Assembly (NCBI GenBank): GCA_902785825.1 | Contig: CACZZZ010000014.1 | Span: 1-64,000, forward strand | Direction: 5' to 3' | DNA from: an uncultured Bacteroidia bacterium | GTDB lineage: Bacteria > Bacteroidota > Bacteroidia > Bacteroidales > UBA932 | DNA length: 64,000 bases | Shown here: piece after piece, positions 1 through 9,365 of the stretch | Numbering within the stretch: the stretch's first letter is position 1 | Layout of the letters: every line of letters starts with the position of its first letter | Made by a program: the position numbers and the translations under genes | The notes under the pieces: generated by a model | The model's input: only the letters and a program-made list of their open reading frames with translations | Databases searched by the model: none | What the model was told of the DNA's origin: nothing

Positions 1-26
1 TCCAGAATCTGTTCTCTTGTAAGCAT
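1..26 (-). CDS. 5' end of a leftward gene cut by the window edge
   Basis: Only the first eight codons (MLTREQIL) lie in the window, starting from the ATG whose complement is at 24-26. The case rests on a well-formed Bacteroidetes promoter just upstream. Too little protein is visible to name a product. Confidence 0.35.
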
Positions 27-43
27 ATCTCATGAACTTTTTG

Positions 44-74
44 CAAATGTAGCCAGAATCTCTCCTGGCCACAA
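44..74 (-). promoter_or_regulatory. Bacteroidetes-type promoter for the left-edge gene
   Basis: Reading leftward there is a TTG (complement at 72-74), 20 nt, then TACATTTG (complement at 44-51). This fits the -33/-7 pattern of Bacteroidetes sigma-ABfr. It would start transcription about 10 nt before the ATG at 26. Confidence 0.5.
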
Positions 75-114
75 TATGCAGTTCATCGGAGGCTTACGGA
101 GGTGATCGAGGGGC

Positions 115-143
115 GATAGATCCTTCGCTTCGCTCAGGATGAC
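115..143. repeat. small palindromic repeat, ATCCTTCG...CTCAGGATGAC family
   Basis: A short inverted-repeat element of the same family recurs inside genes near 5433, 18530, 30811 and 32135. Here it is intergenic, next to the icd terminator. Confidence 0.6.
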
Positions 144-177
144 AAAAAGTCCCGGGTCATATGGCCCGGGACTTTTT
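144..177 (-). terminator. rho-independent terminator after icd
   Basis: The hairpin AAAAAGTCCCGGG/CCCGGGACTTTTT has a perfect 13-bp stem and T-runs on both sides. It sits just beyond the icd stop and closes the leftward citrate block; it could act in both directions. Confidence 0.85.
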
Positions 178-192
178 ATTTAAACACTTGAA

Positions 193-1398
193 TTACAAAG
201 ATTTCTCCAGGTGCTTGCGGATCTCGGCGAGGAACTGGGCGGAGGTCAGCATCTTGGGAGTGATCCCCTCCATCAGGTTCACAAGGTCCTTGGTGGCATA
301 GCCCTCGTTGAGTGTGTCAAGGCAAGCGGCCTCGAGCTTATCGGCATAGGCCACGAGCTTAGGAAGGTTATCCTTCTCTCCCCTCTTGCGGAAAGCGCCG
401 CTCCATGCGAAGATCGTCGCGATCGGGTTGGTCGAGGTCTCCTCACCCTTCAGGTACTTGTAGTAGTGGCGGGTCACAGTGCCGTGGGCGGCCTCATATT
501 CATAATTCCCGTCAGGGCTGACGAGCACGGAGGTCATCATGGCCAGGGAACCAAAAGCGGTGGATACCATGTCGGACATCACGTCACCGTCGTAGTTCTT
601 GCAAGCCCAGATGAAACCACCCTCGGAACGCATGACACGGGCCACGGCGTCGTCGATAAGGGTGTAGAAATATTCTATGCCGGCCTCGGCGAAGCGGTCC
701 TTATATTCCTGGAACACCTCGTCAAAGATGGCCCTGAAACGACCGTCGTACTTCTTGGCGATGGTGTCCTTTGTGGCGAACCAGATGCTCTGCTTGAGGG
801 CAAGGGCGTACTGGAAGCAGGAGTGGGCGAAGCTGCGGATAGATTTGTCCGTGTTGTGCATGCCCTGGAGGACACCGGCTCCCTTGAAGTTATGGATAAT
901 GGCCTCCTGGGTCTTTCCGGACTCTCCCTCGAACACGAGCTTGGCGGTACCAGGCTCATCCACAACGATATCCACGCTCTTATAGACATCACCGTAGGCG
1001 TGACGGGCTATCGTGATGGGCTTCTTCCAGAACTTCACGGCCGGGTGGATCGAAGGGATGGTGATCGGGGTACGGAACACGGTTCCGTCCAGCATCGAGC
1101 GGATGGTCCCGTTCGGGCTCTTGTACATCTCCTTGAGGTTGTACTCGGTCATCCTCTGAGCATTAGGAGTGATGGTGGCGCACTTGACGGCCACGCCATA
1201 TTTCTTGGTGGCGTTGGCGGCGTCGATGGTCACCTGGTCGGAGGTCTTGTCCCTGTTGGGGAGGCCGAGGTCATAGTATTCGGTCTTAAGGTCCACGAAG
1301 GGAAGGATGAGCTCATCCTTTATCATCTTCCAGAGGATCCTGGTCATCTCGTCGCCGTCCATCTCGACAAGCGGCGTGGTCATTTTGATTTTTTCCAT
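193..1398 (-). CDS. icd: NADP-dependent isocitrate dehydrogenase
   Basis: Converts isocitrate and NADP+ to 2-oxoglutarate, CO2 and NADPH in the cytoplasm. The 401-residue length and sequence fit the dimeric, eukaryote-like subfamily rather than the E. coli type. Visible signatures are the substrate segment SPNGTIR near residue 94, the metal-binding stretch [10 protein letters not shown] near 268 and the cofactor motif AHGTVTRHY near 308. It lies one base after the aconitase gene and ends the block at the terminator at 144-177, so it should be co-transcribed with acn. MEKIKMTT is taken as the start; the internal Met of MTT is possible. Confidence 0.95.
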   Translation of the reverse strand: MEKIKMTTPLVEMDGDEMTRILWKMIKDELILPFVDLKTEYYDLGLPNRDKTSDQVTIDAANATKKYGVAVKCATITPNAQRMTEYNLKEMYKSPNGTIRSMLDGTVFRTPITIPSIHPAVKFWKKPITIARHAYGDVYKSVDIVVDEPGTAKLVFEGESGKTQEAIIHNFKGAGVLQGMHNTDKSIRSFAHSCFQYALALKQSIWFATKDTIAKKYDGRFRAIFDEVFQEYKDRFAEAGIEYFYTLIDDAVARVMRSEGGFIWACKNYDGDVMSDMVSTAFGSLAMMTSVLVSPDGNYEYEAAHGTVTRHYYKYLKGEETSTNPIATIFAWSGAFRKRGEKDNLPKLVAYADKLEAACLDTLNEGYATKDLVNLMEGITPKMLTSAQFLAEIRKHLEKSL

Positions 1399-1399
1399 T

Positions 1400-3643
1400 T
1401 TATTTGCGGTTTTTGTAATAATTCATCAGACAGCCGTCGGCGAGAATCTGGCGCTCGTCAGCGGTGAGGTTCTTGAAATAGAGGTGGATAGGCTTGATCT
1501 CACCAGCCTTGGTGATAACCTTGGCGTCAATCTCCTCGGAACCGTTAAGAATGGCCTCACGGATTCCAGGGACGAATACCATGTCACCGGCCTCGTAGTC
1601 GAACGGAGTCTCCGGAGCGATTGTGAACGGGAGGATACCCCAGTTGATGCAGTTGCTGCGGTAGCGCTTGGTGGCGTACTCGTAGCAGATGTTGGCGTCA
1701 CCACCGAGAACCTTCTGGCAGGAAGCGGCCTGCTCGCGGGCTGAACCGTCACCCGGCTTGTTGGCGAACACGCAGGAGCCGAAGGATGTGTTGACAGAAG
1801 AGACACCGAGTTTCGCGAGGGTCATGGCGATATTTGAAGGGGCCTCACCCTGACGACGCTCGAGATCCTGGGCCTGGATCCTCTTGGATATCCCGACATA
1901 TTCAGGAACCCTTCTTGAGAGGGCGAACTCGCTGAGCTTGAGAGGATTCGAACGATAGCTGGATGTTTCTCCAGAAGGTATCAACTCGTCGGTGGTCGTC
2001 ACAGGGTCGTGGATAACAGCGGCCAGCTCGAGAAGCATGTTGTCCTCCATCGGGTACATCTTCGGCCAATCCTTGATGTTAGGTCCGTAACGGAGCTCAA
2101 CGCTGAGGTCCTCTTTGCCGAAGCCATTGTAAACACGGCTCTTGTAGATGCGGTCATCGAACTCGTAAGGCTTGTGGGTGTCCTCGTACTCGATGTCAGT
2201 GGCAGCGGTGATGACACCACCGTTAGCGGCAGTGGCGGCGATCGAACGGGCATCCATCAAAGACACGAGAGAGAGCTGGCCCTGTCCGGGCTTGGAACCT
2301 TCCCTGTTGGGGAAGTTACGAGTGGTGTGGCGGATGGAGAAGCCATTGTTGGCGGGCACGTCTCCTGCGCCGAAGCAAGGTCCGCAGAAAGCGGGCTTGA
2401 TCACGACACCGGCCTCGAGGAGCTCTTCGGCGATATGATTGCGGGTAGTCGCGAGATATACAGGAGTCGACTGCGGATAAGCGCTCATGGTGAAATAGTC
2501 ATTGCCAATGGTCTTGCCCTTCAAAATGGAAGCGGCCTCGGAAAGGTTGTCATAAGTACCTCCGGAGCAACCAGCGATAAGAGCCTGGTCGGCGCAGACC
2601 TTTCCGTCCTTGATCTTGGAGAGGAGGTCAATCTGGACCTTGTCGCCGAAACGCTTCTTGGCGTCAGCCTCTACAGCCTTCAGGATGCCTTCAGGATCAG
2701 CCTGGAGTTCATGGATAGTGAAAGCGTTGGACGGATGGAACGGAAGGGCGATCATGCTCTCCTGGCTGGAAAGGTCAATGCGGATCATGCTGTCGTACCA
2801 AGCGACCTTGCCAGGCTTGAGTTCTTTATAAGCCTCAGGACGGCGATGAGTCTCGTAATGCTTCTTGACAGTCTCGTCTGTAACCCAGATAGAGCTGAGG
2901 CAGGTGGTCTCGGTGGTCATCACATCGATTCCGTTACGGAAGTCGATCGGAAGTTCCTTGACGCCAGGACCGGCGAACTCAAGCACCTTGTTCTTCACAA
3001 AACCGCTCTCGAAAGTCGCCTTGACAAGGGAGATGGCGACATCGTGAGGGCCAACTCCGTGCTTGGGCTTGCCCTCAAGCCACACAAGGACTACTTCAGG
3101 AGCGTTGATGTCCCAAGTGTTATGGAGGAGCTGCTTGACAAGCTCACCACCACCCTCGCCGACACCCATGCAGCCCAGGGATCCATAACGGGTGTGGGAA
3201 TCAGATCCGAGAACCATACCGCCGCAGGTAGCGAGGGCCTCGCGGACATACTGATGGATGACGGCTTGGTTGGCGGGAACATATATGCCACCATATTTCT
3301 TGGCGGCTGAGAGTCCGAAGACATGATCATCCTCGTTGATGGTGCCACCGACAGCGCAGAGGGAGTTGTGGCAATTGGTCATTGCGTAAGGGATCGGGAA
3401 CTTCTCGAGTCCGCTGGCACGGGCGGTCTGGATGATGCCGACGTAGGTGATGTCATGGGAAGCCATGGCGTCGAAACGGACCTTAAGCTTGGATCCTTTA
3501 CCTCCTTCAACATCATGAGAGCGAAGGATGCTGTAAGCGATCGTGTTCTCGCGGGCTTCGTCTTTGCCGGGAAGTCCTTCGGCGTTTTCAACAATCGTCT
3601 GACCGTCTAGGAGATATACTCCATGGGAAATCAGTTCTACCAT
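1400..3643 (-). CDS. acn: aconitate hydratase
   Basis: A 747-residue [4Fe-4S] enzyme that interconverts citrate and isocitrate through cis-aconitate. Cluster ligands are visible in AGCSGG (about residue 358) and FCGPCFG (about 420). The C-terminal swivel domain carries the SFGSC and SANxR-like substrate loops. Length and sequence match the aconitase typical of Bacteroidetes, closer to the mitochondrial kind than to AcnB. It lies between the citrate lyase accessory genes and icd, linking citrate to 2-oxoglutarate. Only 21 bases separate it from citC-citG upstream. Confidence 0.95.
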   Translation of the reverse strand: MVELISHGVYLLDGQTIVENAEGLPGKDEARENTIAYSILRSHDVEGGKGSKLKVRFDAMASHDITYVGIIQTARASGLEKFPIPYAMTNCHNSLCAVGGTINEDDHVFGLSAAKKYGGIYVPANQAVIHQYVREALATCGGMVLGSDSHTRYGSLGCMGVGEGGGELVKQLLHNTWDINAPEVVLVWLEGKPKHGVGPHDVAISLVKATFESGFVKNKVLEFAGPGVKELPIDFRNGIDVMTTETTCLSSIWVTDETVKKHYETHRRPEAYKELKPGKVAWYDSMIRIDLSSQESMIALPFHPSNAFTIHELQADPEGILKAVEADAKKRFGDKVQIDLLSKIKDGKVCADQALIAGCSGGTYDNLSEAASILKGKTIGNDYFTMSAYPQSTPVYLATTRNHIAEELLEAGVVIKPAFCGPCFGAGDVPANNGFSIRHTTRNFPNREGSKPGQGQLSLVSLMDARSIAATAANGGVITAATDIEYEDTHKPYEFDDRIYKSRVYNGFGKEDLSVELRYGPNIKDWPKMYPMEDNMLLELAAVIHDPVTTTDELIPSGETSSYRSNPLKLSEFALSRRVPEYVGISKRIQAQDLERRQGEAPSNIAMTLAKLGVSSVNTSFGSCVFANKPGDGSAREQAASCQKVLGGDANICYEYATKRYRSNCINWGILPFTIAPETPFDYEAGDMVFVPGIREAILNGSEEIDAKVITKAGEIKPIHLYFKNLTADERQILADGCLMNYYKNRK

Positions 3644-3664
3644 AATTGTGTGGTTTTAAGAATA

Positions 3665-5926
3665 TTAATAAGTTAATGAATCTATCAGTATCGTTAGCGC
3701 CAGCATGTCAGCGGCACCTCCCGGGGAGATTCCTTCCGCATCGTAGCGCTTTTTCATTTCTCTCAATCCATCCTCGCTAAAATCCTCAAGCAAGGCTTTG
3801 GCCTCTTTCTTCACTTCCTGGGCCCTTTCGTATCCGACCCTATGGATGACGCAGGTGTCGTCCAAGGTTGACATTATCCGCAGCAGTGTTTTCTGAAGAG
3901 GCTCCGCCGCAGCGGCCCCTGAGCGGAGCCGAAGGGCCACCGGTGTTTGGCCCGCAGTGCTGTCTGGTGTTTGGTCCGCAGTGCTGTCCGGGCCCGGCCG
4001 CGTCCATTCTCGCTTCGCTTCGCTCGCTGCGGCTGAGTACGGCCTTAGCCCGGCAGCACCTGCGGACGGCGACCCGGTGTATGCCAATCCGCGATAAAAC
4101 GGCAGCCAATCCTCAAACAGCGGCCTGTAGCCTTCCTGAGCGAACTGGAGAGCACCTTTGACACCGTATTCCTTAACAGCATTGGCACCGTGGGAGTCTT
4201 TACCCGGCGCTATCTGACCGGAAAGATTAGCAATCCTGTCTGACAGCTTTACGGCCGTGAAACATAAAGAGCTATCAATCAATAAGTTAGCTAATGTTGT
4301 CTGGTTATTATCCACCAGGCACATTGGCTTATCATCCTGATAATCACCAAGTTGCGAATTACGGGCGATATCCAATGCTGAAAGAGCGGCGAGACCGAGG
4401 GCGAAGATCGCTCCGCGGTAGGTGTTCACTCCCCCTGTATATTCCATGACATCCGCCTCTATCGCCCTTCCAAACTCTCTGATCGAATTCACATCTGATC
4501 GGAGGAGTACCGCCGACTCAGACCATGCCACCATCGGCACGCCCCGTAAGGGCAAGTGTCCCCTGGGGGACTTGAGGGGGAATAATTGGTTCGCCGAAGG
4601 GGGGACCGGAGCTTCGCTTTGCGAAGCGAGCGGTGGGGCCGAGCGCAGCGAGGCGTCTGAATGGCGGTACTCCTCCGATCCCGATTGTAGACAATAATCC
4701 ATTGGCAGGTGGCGGATGAAGGAGCGGCGAATCACCTCGAGGCTTCCGCTCATGAGGGCGTAATCCATGTCGGAGTGGGCTCCGTTGCTGTCTTTGTCAA
4801 CGAGTCCTGGCTTCATAGGAGTATCGAGCTCCATCTTGAGGGCTCTGACCATCAGCTCGGCGACCAAATAAGGCCATGTTGAAGGCGGCGTCAGGGCGGC
4901 GGCCATGCGGAAGCTGCCTTCTTTCAGGGCTTCGCGCACAACCGAAGCCCGGATAGCCGCGGCTAAGCGCGGCCTAAGCCCGACGGCGACCTTAGATATC
5001 TCCAGTCTCGGAATCTCGACAACGGAGACACCATATTGCGGGAGGACCTGTTTCATCAGGTCGTTATATCGGGCCGTAAGCTGATCAGTAGGCTCGGAGC
5101 CGACAAAACGGACCGTTGCTCCAAGTGCGGGAGCGATGTGGCGGCCGAAGAGATCAAGATCCAGAAGCATCTGAGTTTCAGAGGCTTCCGAAAGGTCTTT
5201 CAGGAAATATGTCGGAAAAGTCGCGGCAGAAATCTGATAGTCCGATCCGTCCAGGACAGTCGCCAAACCATCGCAGCCTGACTTGATCATCTCAAGTCTC
5301 TCCGAATATGGGAACAGCGACAAGTCCTCCTTAACCGGAATCACAAACAGCTTCTCCACCTGTTCCGCCGCTTTCTCGACCAGATACTTATGCCCCGAAG
5401 TGAACGGATTGGCGTTCATGATTATCACCCCAATAGATCCCTCGCTACGCTCAGGATGACAAGAGACATGTGCGAGATAATCCTCGAGGCCGTGGCTGTT
5501 CTCCATAAGTATCGCTAGAGGAGCCATAGCTATGGTGTGGAAGCCGAGGCTGGTGAAAACAGCCTCGTTCTCCGGCTTAGTGAATACTTTGAGATTGGAA
5601 ACGCCCTTCCCGGAAGCGTAGGCGATCACATGGGAAAGAAGCGGAGCGAGAAGACCCCTGGATCTCTCTGCGGAATCGACAGCCACACATTTGATGAGGT
5701 CAGCGGACAGACCAGCCCCAGCAGCGATGGAACCATCTTCCCGAAGGACACAAAAATAATCCTCAACGGACTCCAGACGGAGAGCATTAGCCGAAAGAAA
5801 AGTCTCGACCTGCCTCCTGAAACGAGGAGATCCCATTGGGATTCGTTGAATGTTAGTTATGTTTCCTTCTGTTTGCACCTGCTTGCAAGCTTTCCAATAC
5901 TCCCGGTTCCGCCTGCTGTGGAACAA
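3665..5926 (-). CDS. citC-citG: fused citrate lyase ligase (CitC) and triphosphoribosyl-dephospho-CoA synthase (CitG)
   Basis: A 753-residue fusion serving citrate lyase maturation. The N-terminal half is CitC, which acetylates the carrier-protein prosthetic group: a GNAT-like part, then a nucleotidyltransferase with NPFTSGHKYL near residue 188. The C-terminal half is CitG, which builds the prosthetic-group precursor; its signature KPGLVDKDSNGAHSDM lies near residue 375. Several palindromic repeats are translated inside it without breaking the frame: HPERSEGS in CitC, and long alanine/serine/proline-rich insertions in CitG near residues 410-470 and 620-680. It is therefore longer than the two enzymes summed. 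Some insertions are close to catalytic domains, so activity should be tested. Met31 (MGSPRF) is an alternative start. Confidence 0.9.
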   Translation of the reverse strand: MFHSRRNREYWKACKQVQTEGNITNIQRIPMGSPRFRRQVETFLSANALRLESVEDYFCVLREDGSIAAGAGLSADLIKCVAVDSAERSRGLLAPLLSHVIAYASGKGVSNLKVFTKPENEAVFTSLGFHTIAMAPLAILMENSHGLEDYLAHVSCHPERSEGSIGVIIMNANPFTSGHKYLVEKAAEQVEKLFVIPVKEDLSLFPYSERLEMIKSGCDGLATVLDGSDYQISAATFPTYFLKDLSEASETQMLLDLDLFGRHIAPALGATVRFVGSEPTDQLTARYNDLMKQVLPQYGVSVVEIPRLEISKVAVGLRPRLAAAIRASVVREALKEGSFRMAAALTPPSTWPYLVAELMVRALKMELDTPMKPGLVDKDSNGAHSDMDYALMSGSLEVIRRSFIRHLPMDYCLQSGSEEYRHSDASLRSAPPLASQSEAPVPPSANQLFPLKSPRGHLPLRGVPMVAWSESAVLLRSDVNSIREFGRAIEADVMEYTGGVNTYRGAIFALGLAALSALDIARNSQLGDYQDDKPMCLVDNNQTTLANLLIDSSLCFTAVKLSDRIANLSGQIAPGKDSHGANAVKEYGVKGALQFAQEGYRPLFEDWLPFYRGLAYTGSPSAGAAGLRPYSAAASEAKREWTRPGPDSTADQTPDSTAGQTPVALRLRSGAAAAEPLQKTLLRIMSTLDDTCVIHRVGYERAQEVKKEAKALLEDFSEDGLREMKKRYDAEGISPGGAADMLALTILIDSLTY
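3912..3940. repeat. palindromic repeat inside citG (GAGCGGAGCCGAAGGGCC type)
   Basis: Matches the element at 30721-30745 in the kinase gene and is related to the ones at 21307 and 21690. It is read through in frame by citC-citG. Confidence 0.55.
3942..3989. repeat. two tandem 24-bp units inside citG
   Basis: Units at 3942-3965 and 3966-3989 differ by two bases. They encode the repeating peptide DSTAxQTP twice. The length is a multiple of three, so copy-number change keeps the frame. Confidence 0.8.
3992..4051. repeat. 60-bp element shared by citG and citX, copy 1
   Basis: Differs at only about three positions from 6153-6211. On the minus strand both copies encode LRPYSAAASEAKxEWTRPG in frame. 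It contains the palindrome-rich GCTTCGCTTCGCTCGCTGCGG core. Confidence 0.85.
4523..4653. repeat. large composite repeat, copy inside citG
   Basis: Matches the intergenic element at 6593-6748 in inverted orientation and the shorter element at 43893-43997. It holds the nested inverted repeats CCTGGGGGACTTGAGGGGGAA and GAAGCGAGCGGTGGGGCC. citC-citG reads through it, adding a Ser/Pro/Ala-rich stretch to the protein. Confidence 0.8.
5433..5461. repeat. palindromic repeat inside citC
   Basis: Same family as 115-143. Translated as HPERSEGS within CitC, directly before the nucleotide-binding strand GVIIMNANPF. Confidence 0.6.
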
Positions 5927-5931
5927 CGTTA

Positions 5932-5961
5932 CAAATGTAATAAATCGTTATAGATTTACAA
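5932..5961 (-). promoter_or_regulatory. possible internal promoter before citC-citG
   Basis: Leftward TTG (complement at 5959-5961), 19 nt, TACATTTG (complement at 5932-5939) fits the Bacteroidetes consensus. It would start transcription close to the ATG at 5926, allowing citCG-acn-icd to be expressed apart from the lyase subunits. Confidence 0.45.
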
Positions 5962-5969
5962 GGGTTTTA

Positions 5970-6563
5970 TTATAAATTTAAATAAGAATTGACTAAAGTT
6001 TGAATTTTTTCAAGCAACTCGTCGATAGAGTGAGTCCGAGCCCGCATGCATTCCCTGGCAGGTCGGTCGCATAGAAGGCACTTTCTTGGCCCGAGTCCGA
6101 GTTCCTCCCGCCCGATCGGAGCGACAGTGGTTTCCGCCGGACAGCCGCTCGAGCCCGGCCGCGTCCATTCTAGCTTCGCTTCGCTCGCTGCGGCTGAGTA
6201 CGGCCTAAGCTCGACGGCTGCTCCGGCGAGAACAATGACATCCAGATCCATTAAGCGACCGAGGGGATGGGTGTCTTCGATTCGGCAAGTAAGGCGCTTG
6301 GTCTCGAGGGGATCCATATTCACTAGAAAGAACCCTTCAAATCCGGTATCCAGGTCCCGAAGCTCCTCATATTCAACTTTAAAAGCCGCACGTACGGCCT
6401 CTACTCCAGCTCCGGCTATCACCAAGGAAGCATCGTTTCTTTTCACCGGACCTGGAGGCTGTACCGTCAAAGAAATAAGCGAAAGGCCAGGATTGGCCTC
6501 CAGCAGCTCCCGCTGCCTCGCCACCCTGGCCTCCCGGCTATTCAGTATTTCTTCCAGAGTCAT
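5970..6563 (-). CDS. citX: apo-citrate lyase phosphoribosyl-dephospho-CoA transferase (CitX)
   Basis: Transfers the CitG-made prosthetic group to the serine of the CitD carrier protein. The conserved C-terminal signature with paired cysteines and a His (CLLCDRPARECMRARTH) is clear near residue 165. The 197 residues exceed the usual length of about 180 because a palindromic element (6153-6211) is translated inside as LRPYSAAASEAKLEWTRPG. It lies between citF and citC-citG on the same strand; the 190-base gap before it holds a repeat. Confidence 0.88.
   Translation of the reverse strand: MTLEEILNSREARVARQRELLEANPGLSLISLTVQPPGPVKRNDASLVIAGAGVEAVRAAFKVEYEELRDLDTGFEGFFLVNMDPLETKRLTCRIEDTHPLGRLMDLDVIVLAGAAVELRPYSAAASEAKLEWTRPGSSGCPAETTVAPIGREELGLGPRKCLLCDRPARECMRARTHSIDELLEKIQTLVNSYLNL
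6153..6211. repeat. 60-bp element shared by citG and citX, copy 2
   Basis: Near-identical to 3992-4051 and in the same reading frame relative to its host gene, so both proteins carry the same inserted peptide. Confidence 0.85.
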
Positions 6564-6592
6564 AACTACGACCCAGATGTCAAGGTGCTCCC

Positions 6593-6748
6593 CTCCCTGA
6601 CCGCCGCTTCGCGGCCCCTCCGCTCGCTTCGCGTTGCTCCGCTCCGGTCCCGCCTACGGCGGAGCCATTTTTCCCCCTCAAGTCCCCCAAGGGACACTTA
6701 CCCTTGCGGGGCAGTGCCGAGGGTGGCATGGGTCAGGGAGGGGACACC
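6593..6748. repeat. large composite palindromic repeat between citF and citX
   Basis: The ends are inverted (CCCTCCCTGACC ... GGTCAGGGAGGG). Inside are further inverted repeats, including CCTCAAGTCCCCCAAGGG. It fills nearly all of the citX-citF gap. It is the fullest of the three copies (4523-4653, 43893-43997). Confidence 0.8.
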
Positions 6749-6755
6749 TTGACAT

Positions 6756-8174
6756 CTATTTGATGTTATAAATGCGATCCAGGACTTTGCCGTGGCGGTC
6801 CATGACGACGCCGACGACCTTGTCGCCGAAAGGCAGCGGATCGGGAACACCGATAACGCTTGTAGCCTTGGCAGCCAGATCATGGATGTCAACGACCTTC
6901 AACCCGGCGGCCTTAAGACGCTCGGCAATCTCAGGACGACGAGGATTGACAGCTATGCCATATTCAGTGACAACAACATCGACACCGGCGCCAGGAGTGA
7001 TGAGAGTCGTGACCTTAGGAACGACGCACGGGATCCTGCCCCTCAACAGAGGGCAGACGATGATTGAGAGAGCGCTGTCCTCAGCGGTATCAGGATGGCC
7101 TCCCACAGCGCCACGGATGATTCCATCGGAACCCACAAGCACGTTGACATTGAAGTCAACATCAACCTCAAGGGCTGAGAGGATCACGATGTCAAGGGCA
7201 TGGACAGCTGAACCTGGATTATCAGCGCTGGCGTACTCGACGGCCGAGACTTCCTGGTGGAGCTGGTCAGACGCGATGGACTCAGCGGCGACCTTGTCAA
7301 ACGACTGCACATCGATAAGCTTGCCGATAAGACCCTCCTCATGAAGCTTGACCATGTGGGCGGTGATGCCGCCGAGGGCGAAGGAAGCCTTGATCCCCTT
7401 CTCGATCATGCTCTCACGAATATACTTGACAGCGGCAAGCGAGGCTCCGCCGGTACCAGTCTGGATCGAGAAACCGTCCTCGAAATAACCACTGTTGATG
7501 ATCACCTTCGCTGCCTGCTGGGCAAGCAATATGTCACGGGGATTCTTGGAGTCACGGATAGCTCCTGAAGAGATTTTGGAGCTGTCTCCCACGGAATCCA
7601 CAACCACCACAGACTCCACGTCACAAGCCGAGATAGACTTCGGAACATTCGGATACTCAACGAGATCGTCAGTCAGGACGACCACGTGGTCGGCGTACTT
7701 GGCGTCAGGCAGGGCATAGCCCAGAGAGCCACAGATCGACTTGGCGTTCTCGCTGCGGGGGCAACCTGAAGCGTTGCCGAGCTCATCGCATGAAGAGGCT
7801 CCAAGGAACGCGACATCAATGTGCAATTCCCCATTAGCGATGGCGCTTCCGCGGCCACCGTGTGAGCGGAAAACCACCGGCTCAGCCATCAGGCCATGGG
7901 AGATCTCATTAGCGAGCTCACCGCGCAGACCCGAAGTTGATATTCCGGTAATAACCCCATTCTTGATGTGCTCGATCAGAGGAGCGTGCACATCGGAAAG
8001 GCTTGAGGCGGCGAGTTTGAGATCCTTGAACCCCATCTCGGCCAACTTGGCGACAACCATGTTGACAACCTTGTCGCCACCACGGAAATGATGGTGGAAA
8101 GATATGGTCATGCCATCCTTGAGGCCGCTGCGGCGGATGGCTTCTTCAAGAGTGACTACTTTAGTGTTTCTCAT
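6756..8174 (-). CDS. citF: citrate lyase alpha subunit
   Basis: Citrate:acetyl-ACP transferase subunit. It exchanges the acetyl group on the CitD prosthetic arm for citrate before CitE cleaves it. The 472 residues give a full-length CitF, with the CoA-transferase-like fold suggested by LKDGMTISFHHHFRGGD near residue 18 and TGTGGASLAAVKYI near 240. It overlaps the citE stop by four bases (ATGA-type coupling), as expected for equimolar subunits of a complex. Confidence 0.95.
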   Translation of the reverse strand: MRNTKVVTLEEAIRRSGLKDGMTISFHHHFRGGDKVVNMVVAKLAEMGFKDLKLAASSLSDVHAPLIEHIKNGVITGISTSGLRGELANEISHGLMAEPVVFRSHGGRGSAIANGELHIDVAFLGASSCDELGNASGCPRSENAKSICGSLGYALPDAKYADHVVVLTDDLVEYPNVPKSISACDVESVVVVDSVGDSSKISSGAIRDSKNPRDILLAQQAAKVIINSGYFEDGFSIQTGTGGASLAAVKYIRESMIEKGIKASFALGGITAHMVKLHEEGLIGKLIDVQSFDKVAAESIASDQLHQEVSAVEYASADNPGSAVHALDIVILSALEVDVDFNVNVLVGSDGIIRGAVGGHPDTAEDSALSIIVCPLLRGRIPCVVPKVTTLITPGAGVDVVVTEYGIAVNPRRPEIAERLKAAGLKVVDIHDLAAKATSVIGVPDPLPFGDKVVGVVMDRHGKVLDRIYNIK

Positions 8175-9061
8175 GACAATTCCTCCTCATTCAATATTCC
8201 AGAAGCTACAGCAAGGGATATGACCCTTTCGGCGCGAAGGACGACCGGACGGTCAACCATCTTGCCATTGACAGCGATAACGCCGGAGCCCTTCGCGCGG
8301 GCCTCCTTGATCGCCGCGATGATCCGAAGAGCCTTGTCAATGTCTTTCTGCTTAGGAGCGAAGACCTCGTTGACGACCTGAATCTGGCGGGGGTTGATGA
8401 TTGACTTGCCGTCGAAGCCGAGATTCTTGATCAGCTCAACCTCTTTGCGGAAAGTCTCCATGTCATCGAGGTTGGAATACACAGTGTCGAAACAGGCGAT
8501 TCCGGCAGCCCTGGCGGCCACGACTATGGTCTCCCTGGCGAGCAGAAGCTCCGATCCTTCAGGAGTCCTGGGGGTCTTGAGGTTGGCCGTGTAGTCCTCG
8601 GCGCCAAGCGCGATGCCCATCATTCTCTTGGAAGCAGTGGCGATCTCGTAGGCATTGACAATACCAAGGGCGCTCTCAATTGCGGCCATAATCTTGGTAC
8701 GTCCGACGCAACCAAGCTCCTCCTCGACTTTGATGATCTCCGCCTCAAGCTCCCTGACCTCATCAGCGGTCTCGGTCTTGGGCATACGGATCACATCCAC
8801 ACCGGCCTTGACGACCGCCTCGACATCCTTATGGCCATAAGGAGTGTTCAAGGGATTGATCCTGACCACCATCTCGGTGTCACCGTAATCGATAGTCTTA
8901 AGAGCGTTGTAAACAAGCAGACGGGCGGCGTCCTTCTCCGCCATGGTCACGGAGTCCTCAAGATCGAGCATGATGGAATCCGGTCCGTAAATATGGGCGT
9001 CCGCCATCATCCCCGGATTGTTACCAGGGACGAACATCATGGTTCTTCTAAGCCTTTCCAT
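8171..9061 (-). CDS. citE: citrate lyase beta subunit (citryl-ACP lyase)
   Basis: Cleaves citryl-ACP to oxaloacetate and acetyl-ACP. It is a HpcH/HpaI-fold enzyme with RRTMMFVPGNNPGMM at the N-terminus, the acidic metal-ligand stretch MLDLEDSV near residue 32 and the conserved arginine segment VVRINPLNTPYG near 62. The start is placed at the ATG at 9061, one base after the citD stop. An in-frame ATG at 9076 would add five residues and overlap citD by 14 bases. Confidence 0.94.
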   Translation of the reverse strand: MERLRRTMMFVPGNNPGMMADAHIYGPDSIMLDLEDSVTMAEKDAARLLVYNALKTIDYGDTEMVVRINPLNTPYGHKDVEAVVKAGVDVIRMPKTETADEVRELEAEIIKVEEELGCVGRTKIMAAIESALGIVNAYEIATASKRMMGIALGAEDYTANLKTPRTPEGSELLLARETIVVAARAAGIACFDTVYSNLDDMETFRKEVELIKNLGFDGKSIINPRQIQVVNEVFAPKQKDIDKALRIIAAIKEARAKGSGVIAVNGKMVDRPVVLRAERVISLAVASGILNEEELS

Positions 9062-9062
9062 A

Positions 9063-9335
9063 CTACTTCCAGACATCTTTGCCGGTGGCGCGGACTGCGG
9101 CGGCGGTTACACGTGCGCGGATGGTGCAGTCAAGGGCTCCCTTATCCGTTGCTTTGACATAAGCGTCAGACACACCAAGGCCCTCCAGGGTCTCGGTGAT
9201 GACCGACTTGATCTGACGGCCGAACTGGGCGGCCACGGAGCTTTGCAGCTCCACCTGAAGGCCTTCACCCGGTCCTATCTGGATCATGATGTCCCCGGAC
9301 TCGAGAGTGCCGGCCACAGCGTTCTTTAATTCCAT
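9063..9335 (-). CDS. citD: citrate lyase acyl carrier protein (gamma subunit)
   Basis: A 90-residue carrier subunit. The serine in AGTLESGD (Ser13) is the attachment site for the phosphoribosyl-dephospho-CoA arm made by CitG and CitX. Length and the following MIQIGP segment match the family. It is the first gene of the leftward cit operon and is preceded by a good promoter at 9366-9396. Confidence 0.93.
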   Translation of the reverse strand: MELKNAVAGTLESGDIMIQIGPGEGLQVELQSSVAAQFGRQIKSVITETLEGLGVSDAYVKATDKGALDCTIRARVTAAAVRATGKDVWK

Positions 9336-9365
9336 GGTTAGAGTGATCTAATTAATAATTGTTTG

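Noticed and set aside
211..1467. Long plus-strand open frame opposite icd
   Set aside because: It is the mirror of icd, which has clear enzyme motifs. The encoded sequence is histidine/glycine/valine-rich with no family resemblance.
2009..3310. 433-residue plus-strand frame opposite aconitase
   Set aside because: Antisense shadow of a well-supported gene in GC-rich sequence.
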